64,000 nt of DNA from Erythroxylum novogranatense (taxonomy: Eukaryota; Streptophyta; Magnoliopsida; Malpighiales; Erythroxylaceae). Numbering within the stretch: position 1 is the first letter of the stretch; each line of letters opens with the position of its first letter. The translations under genes were made by a program, and so were the position numbers. The notes under the pieces are model-generated. The model was not told where the DNA came from, did not search any database, and was given only the letters and a program-made list of their open reading frames with translations. Positions 61,168 through 64,000 of this stretch are shown here, piece after piece. Location of the stretch: NCBI GenBank assembly GCA_029891385.1, contig CM057228.1:35963023-36027022 (forward strand). The letters run 5' to 3'.

Positions 61168-61550
61168 GATCGATAGAGTAGACTCTTAGCTCCAGAAATA
61201 GTCTTTTCTGCCGTCGCGAGCGTCTTTGGCAAGAGAAGCGATGGCTCATGTGTCGGTCACCTAGGTTGGACTTTTCGGATGATTTAGGATAGACGTTTGT
61301 ATCAGTTTCCTTTTTGAGTTTTGTTTAGGGGACTGATAGACTTGTCTATTATGCTATTGGATGACTATGTCAGATTGATACTATGGTTTTTAAATTTAGT
61401 GATTTATGTTATATTGCGATTTATTTATTGCGATGCCATGTGGATATTAGTGGGAATTTTCTGGTAGTGCACCTTTATCGTGGGTTACGTGTCGGAGCGA
61501 CCTTCGGGCGTCCCGATGTGTACCCTATGGTGAGGGGGCGCTACATTAAG

Positions 61551-61568
61551 TGGTATCAGAGCATGGTT
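61551..61568 (+). other. Primer binding site of G
   Basis: TGGTATCAGAGCATGGTT starts 5 nt after the LTR end. Confidence 0.92.
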
Positions 61569-61723
61569 TGACATCTTTTGGGATTAGTCAATTTAGGCTT
61601 GAATTACCGTGAGAATAGTGGAACTGATCAAAATTTCTTGTCTGTTTTAGGTCATCCATCCTTGGAGATCGAGTTGAGTTACCAGCTGACTTGGAATCGG
61701 TAGGAGCTAGTAGGGAGTCCCTC

Positions 61724-62738
61724 ATGCCTCATTCAGAGGAGTTGCCTCCTCGAGTTCCTGTGAGACGGGAATGGAGATATGATCGACTGCGTAAGCAGGG
61801 GGCTGTTGATTTCTTTGGCAGCACAGACCCTGCTGAAGCTGAGGGATGGACTGTGTAAGCAGGGGACTGAGAGAGTCCTCAATCAAATGGACTGCGACCC
61901 GGATGAGCGTTTTGACTACACGGTTTCTCTCCTTCAAGGTCCTGCATATCAGTGGTGGATGACTGTTCCGGGTAGTACCACCAGGCCCTGCACACTGACA
62001 TGGGATGACTTTCTGAGGGCCTTCCAAGATAATTACATGCCCAAGGTCTATCTGGAAAGGAAGATGCAGGAGTTCCTGGAGTTGAGACAGGAACAGATGT
62101 CAGTGGCCGACTATGAGGTGCGGTTTAACGAGCTGATGGGATATGCTTCTACACTGATTGCTACTGAGGCTGACAGGTGTCGGCGTTTTGAGGGCGGACT
62201 CAATTTGGAGATCCGTACCTGACTAGCCAGGTCCCATATGGGCAATTTTATTGAGCTGAGGGCTGCTGCAGTGCGGATCGAGCAGCTACTGAGAGAGAGT
62301 CTAGCTGAGACTGGTCAGGGGATCAGGAATAAGAGACCCTGCGACAGTCAGGGCAGTGAGAGTAGAGGGTACAGCAAGCGCCATAGCAGGCCCTTCAGGT
62401 CCGCAGGAGGGGCTAGACAGACGGGTAATGGGAAGAGAGGCAGTTTTGCACAGACTGGTAGTGGCAGAGGCGGTGTCAGAGGTTCAGGGCAGTCTATTCC
62501 TCTATGTGAGCATTGTGATAAGAGGCACAGCGGAGAGTGTCGGTGGCTGTCTGGAGCTTGTTTGAGATGTGGCTCGATGAACTACCTAGTTGGGAACTGC
62601 CCAGAGACTATGGGAGCCCAGTCTACTATGACTGGAAGATCTGGTAGCAATACCACGGTGCAGCAGAGTCGTGGTGGTGGATCCGGATGGAGAGGCTGAG
62701 GCTGAGGCTGAGGCCGAGGTCGAGCAGAGGGATCAGCA
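61724..62738 (+). pseudogene. Element G gag with CGA-to-TGA stops
   Basis: The start ATG at 61724 gives MPHSEELPPRVPVRREWR and DFFGSTDPAEAEGW. One frameshift near 61850 (an extra GTGTAAGCAGGGG-like stretch) then leads to the capsid frame: ERVLNQMDCDPDERFDYTV, YQWWMTVPG, LTWDDFLRAFQDNYMP and SVADYEVRFNELMGY. The zinc knuckle is complete: CEHCDKRHSGEC then CLRCGSMNYLVGNCP, with N in place of the usual H in the second box. In-frame stops at 62220 and at three sites in the RG-rich stretch (62697, 62703, 62709) all look like CGA changed to TGA. Gag length is near the family norm. Confidence 0.9.
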
Positions 62739-63245
62739 GTGAGGTCAGAGGGTCTGAGCAGCAGACAACAGTCTCAGGCCAGGGTCTATGCCATGACTCG
62801 GCAGGAGGCCCAGGATTCCCCAGAAGTTGTTGCGGGTATGTTTCTTATTTCTAGTTTTGAAGCATATGCATTGTTGGATCCTGGATCCACTTATTCTTTC
62901 ATTGCACTGCATTTAGCATGTAGACTGCATGGGGATAGAGAGAGGTTACAGTATGGGTTAGAGGTGAGTACTCCTCTAGGTAGTACGATTGTATTGGGAG
63001 ATAGATGTGATATTGGGGATGGACTGATTCACTGCGCATAAGGGCTATTATGGACTGTTACACCAAGGAGGTTGCGTTGGAATCTCCTGGTCAGCCCAGA
63101 GCTGTGTTTCGAGGAGTTAGTCAGGCAGTGCCAGCGAGGATGATATCCTTCATTAGTGCCCTGAGGTTGATACAGGGAGGATGTGGGGCCCATCTGGCTC
63201 ACGTAGTGGATACCGGAGTCGATCAGATAATTATAACTGAAGAAT
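62739..63245 (+). pseudogene. Element G protease, 3' truncated
   Basis: In the same frame as gag, the text runs ARVYAMTRQEAQDSPEVV, then ALLDPGSTYSFIALH with the DPG active site and LEVSTPLGSTIVLGD. A frameshift near 63010-63045 (where GMDW-type text is garbled) leads to DCYTKEVALESPG and GAHLAHVVDTG. After TEEFS at about 63250, where the RT spacer should read EFPDVFP, the coding text stops abruptly and RT is absent. This is a truncation by deletion or insertion. Confidence 0.85.
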
Positions 63246-64000
63246 TTAGCAATGAAAGGATAAATTGGAAATAAATTTGAAATGAATGAAAAGTCATTAT
63301 TGGGGGACCTGATTCTAGTGGAAACTCAAGTGTGAGAGATAGAATCTACTACTGAGGAAATGTGTATTATGTTAACGTAAGGAATCCGACTATGTAATAG
63401 GATTACTGAACTGTAAGGAGAAATTAGTCATGAAATTGAGGGGATTATTGGTTCACAAAATTTTTATATAAAATGCTTGGGAAGTACCAAGTTGATATGA
63501 GAAAATTGTGTAAAGGAACTTGTGGCAGAATATGATATTTAGAAATTGAGAAATCATAAGAGAATTTTCCCATGGGGGAATTTAGATATTTTAAGAGTTA
63601 GGAAGAGTAAATAACGAGTATAAAGAGTATTAGGTTGTAATCGTCAAAGATAATGTGATATTGCAAGGGATATGTATGTTCGAGAATTGGAGTTCTTTAG
63701 AACTAGCTTTATGCTGGATACGTCCAGAAGTTGTTAGAGATTTTTAGGCTTAGCTCTTTGTTAAGTGTTGAGGAAAAACGTATAAATCGTATGATTAATG
63801 AAAGAAAAAGAGAAATTTTCAATTCGAATATTGATTGTATCGTTGTAAATTCGGAGACTTTGCAATACTTATCGAAGTGTCCCAATAGAGGTTATGATGC
63901 AATATGTTGAAATGGTGTAAAGTAGTTTTATGTGCATAAGGATAAGTATGATCTCTTGGACTGTATTAAAATTGATGACTGGAATTTATTGTGTTGGATA
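63246..64000. other. Unassigned AT-rich non-coding sequence
   Basis: It follows the broken protease of G. I see no LTR end, PBS, coding text or tandem repeat, only GA-rich LTR-like wording. It may belong to another element or to G sequence beyond a deletion. Confidence 0.5.

Larger units (their letters stand above)
58869..61545 (+). mobile_element. 5' LTR of element G (2677 bp)
   Basis: It starts TGTAACATCCCG and ends GGGGCGCTACA, 5 nt before a PBS. It holds TATAAATA (59354), a CT-rich leader (59400-59430), donor TTG|GTAAGT (59630), an unusually GC-rich block (59740-59970), the module (60030-60090), GAGCCTCGAGCTC (60800), TGCATAAATGCATG (about 60740), palindrome CCATCGATGATGG (61107), GAGTTCGCAAACTC (61129) and acceptor TTTTTCAG|G (61167). 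The flank GACAG precedes it; its pair is outside the window. Confidence 0.93.

Noticed and set aside
61551..61568. tRNA-Met gene fragment
   Set aside because: It is the primer binding site directly after an LTR end; no cloverleaf can be formed.

Overview
The window looks like repeat-rich heterochromatin from a flowering plant. I find no host gene, tRNA, rRNA or CRISPR array. Nearly every stretch can be assigned to long-LTR Ty3/gypsy retrotransposons. Where coding sequence survives, the order is Gag (zinc knuckle), aspartic protease, RT, RNase H, integrase, and a C-terminal GPY plus chromodomain-like tail. That order, with LTRs of 2.3-4.0 kb, fits chromoviruses of the Tekay/Del type (family knowledge; I could not run a phylogeny). 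PBS sequences match the TGGTATCAGAGC class complementary to tRNA-Met.

Layout. 1-4896: 3' part of element A (pol remnant, PPT, 3' LTR), apparently inserted in an older + strand LTR (J, 4897-6953). 6954-7572: end of a minus-strand LTR (K). 7573-18396: element H on + with 5' LTR, PBS, gag-pol, PPT, and a 3' LTR broken inside a minisatellite. 18397-19428: + LTR end (M). 19429-20103: unassigned. 20104-54959: a four-deep minus-strand nest: X (TSD AATGC), holding D, holding B (TSD TTTTA), holding solo LTR C (TSD CCGAT), holding E (TSD CATTT). 54960-57926: PBS region and 5' LTR of minus-strand element F. 57927-58868: + LTR start (L). 58869-63245: 5' LTR, PBS, gag and protease of + element G. 63246-64000: AT-rich, unassigned.

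The coding regions are all broken, so the window holds decayed or dormant copies. The main interest is LTR architecture. Families with unrelated termini share (i) a GTAAGT-like donor downstream of a leader and a YAG|G acceptor behind a conserved 'ACCCACTGAG/GCTCACCC' box, i.e. a possible leader intron inside the LTR; (ii) a family-specific minisatellite placed between CAAAAGTTATG-type and CATAACTTTTG-type boxes; (iii) a repeated ~100-bp module, which in solo LTR C has become a 190-bp tandem array; (iv) a 12-bp-stem hairpin; (v) a CACGTG-containing box followed by a CCGGCTGCC-type box.

A strong caution: many frameshifts fall exactly where CAG or CTG is expected, and minisatellite interiors are altered at CAG while their edges are clean. 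This looks like systematic sequencing error at CHG sites (perhaps methylation-related, unpolished long reads), so some 'pseudogene' damage may not be real.
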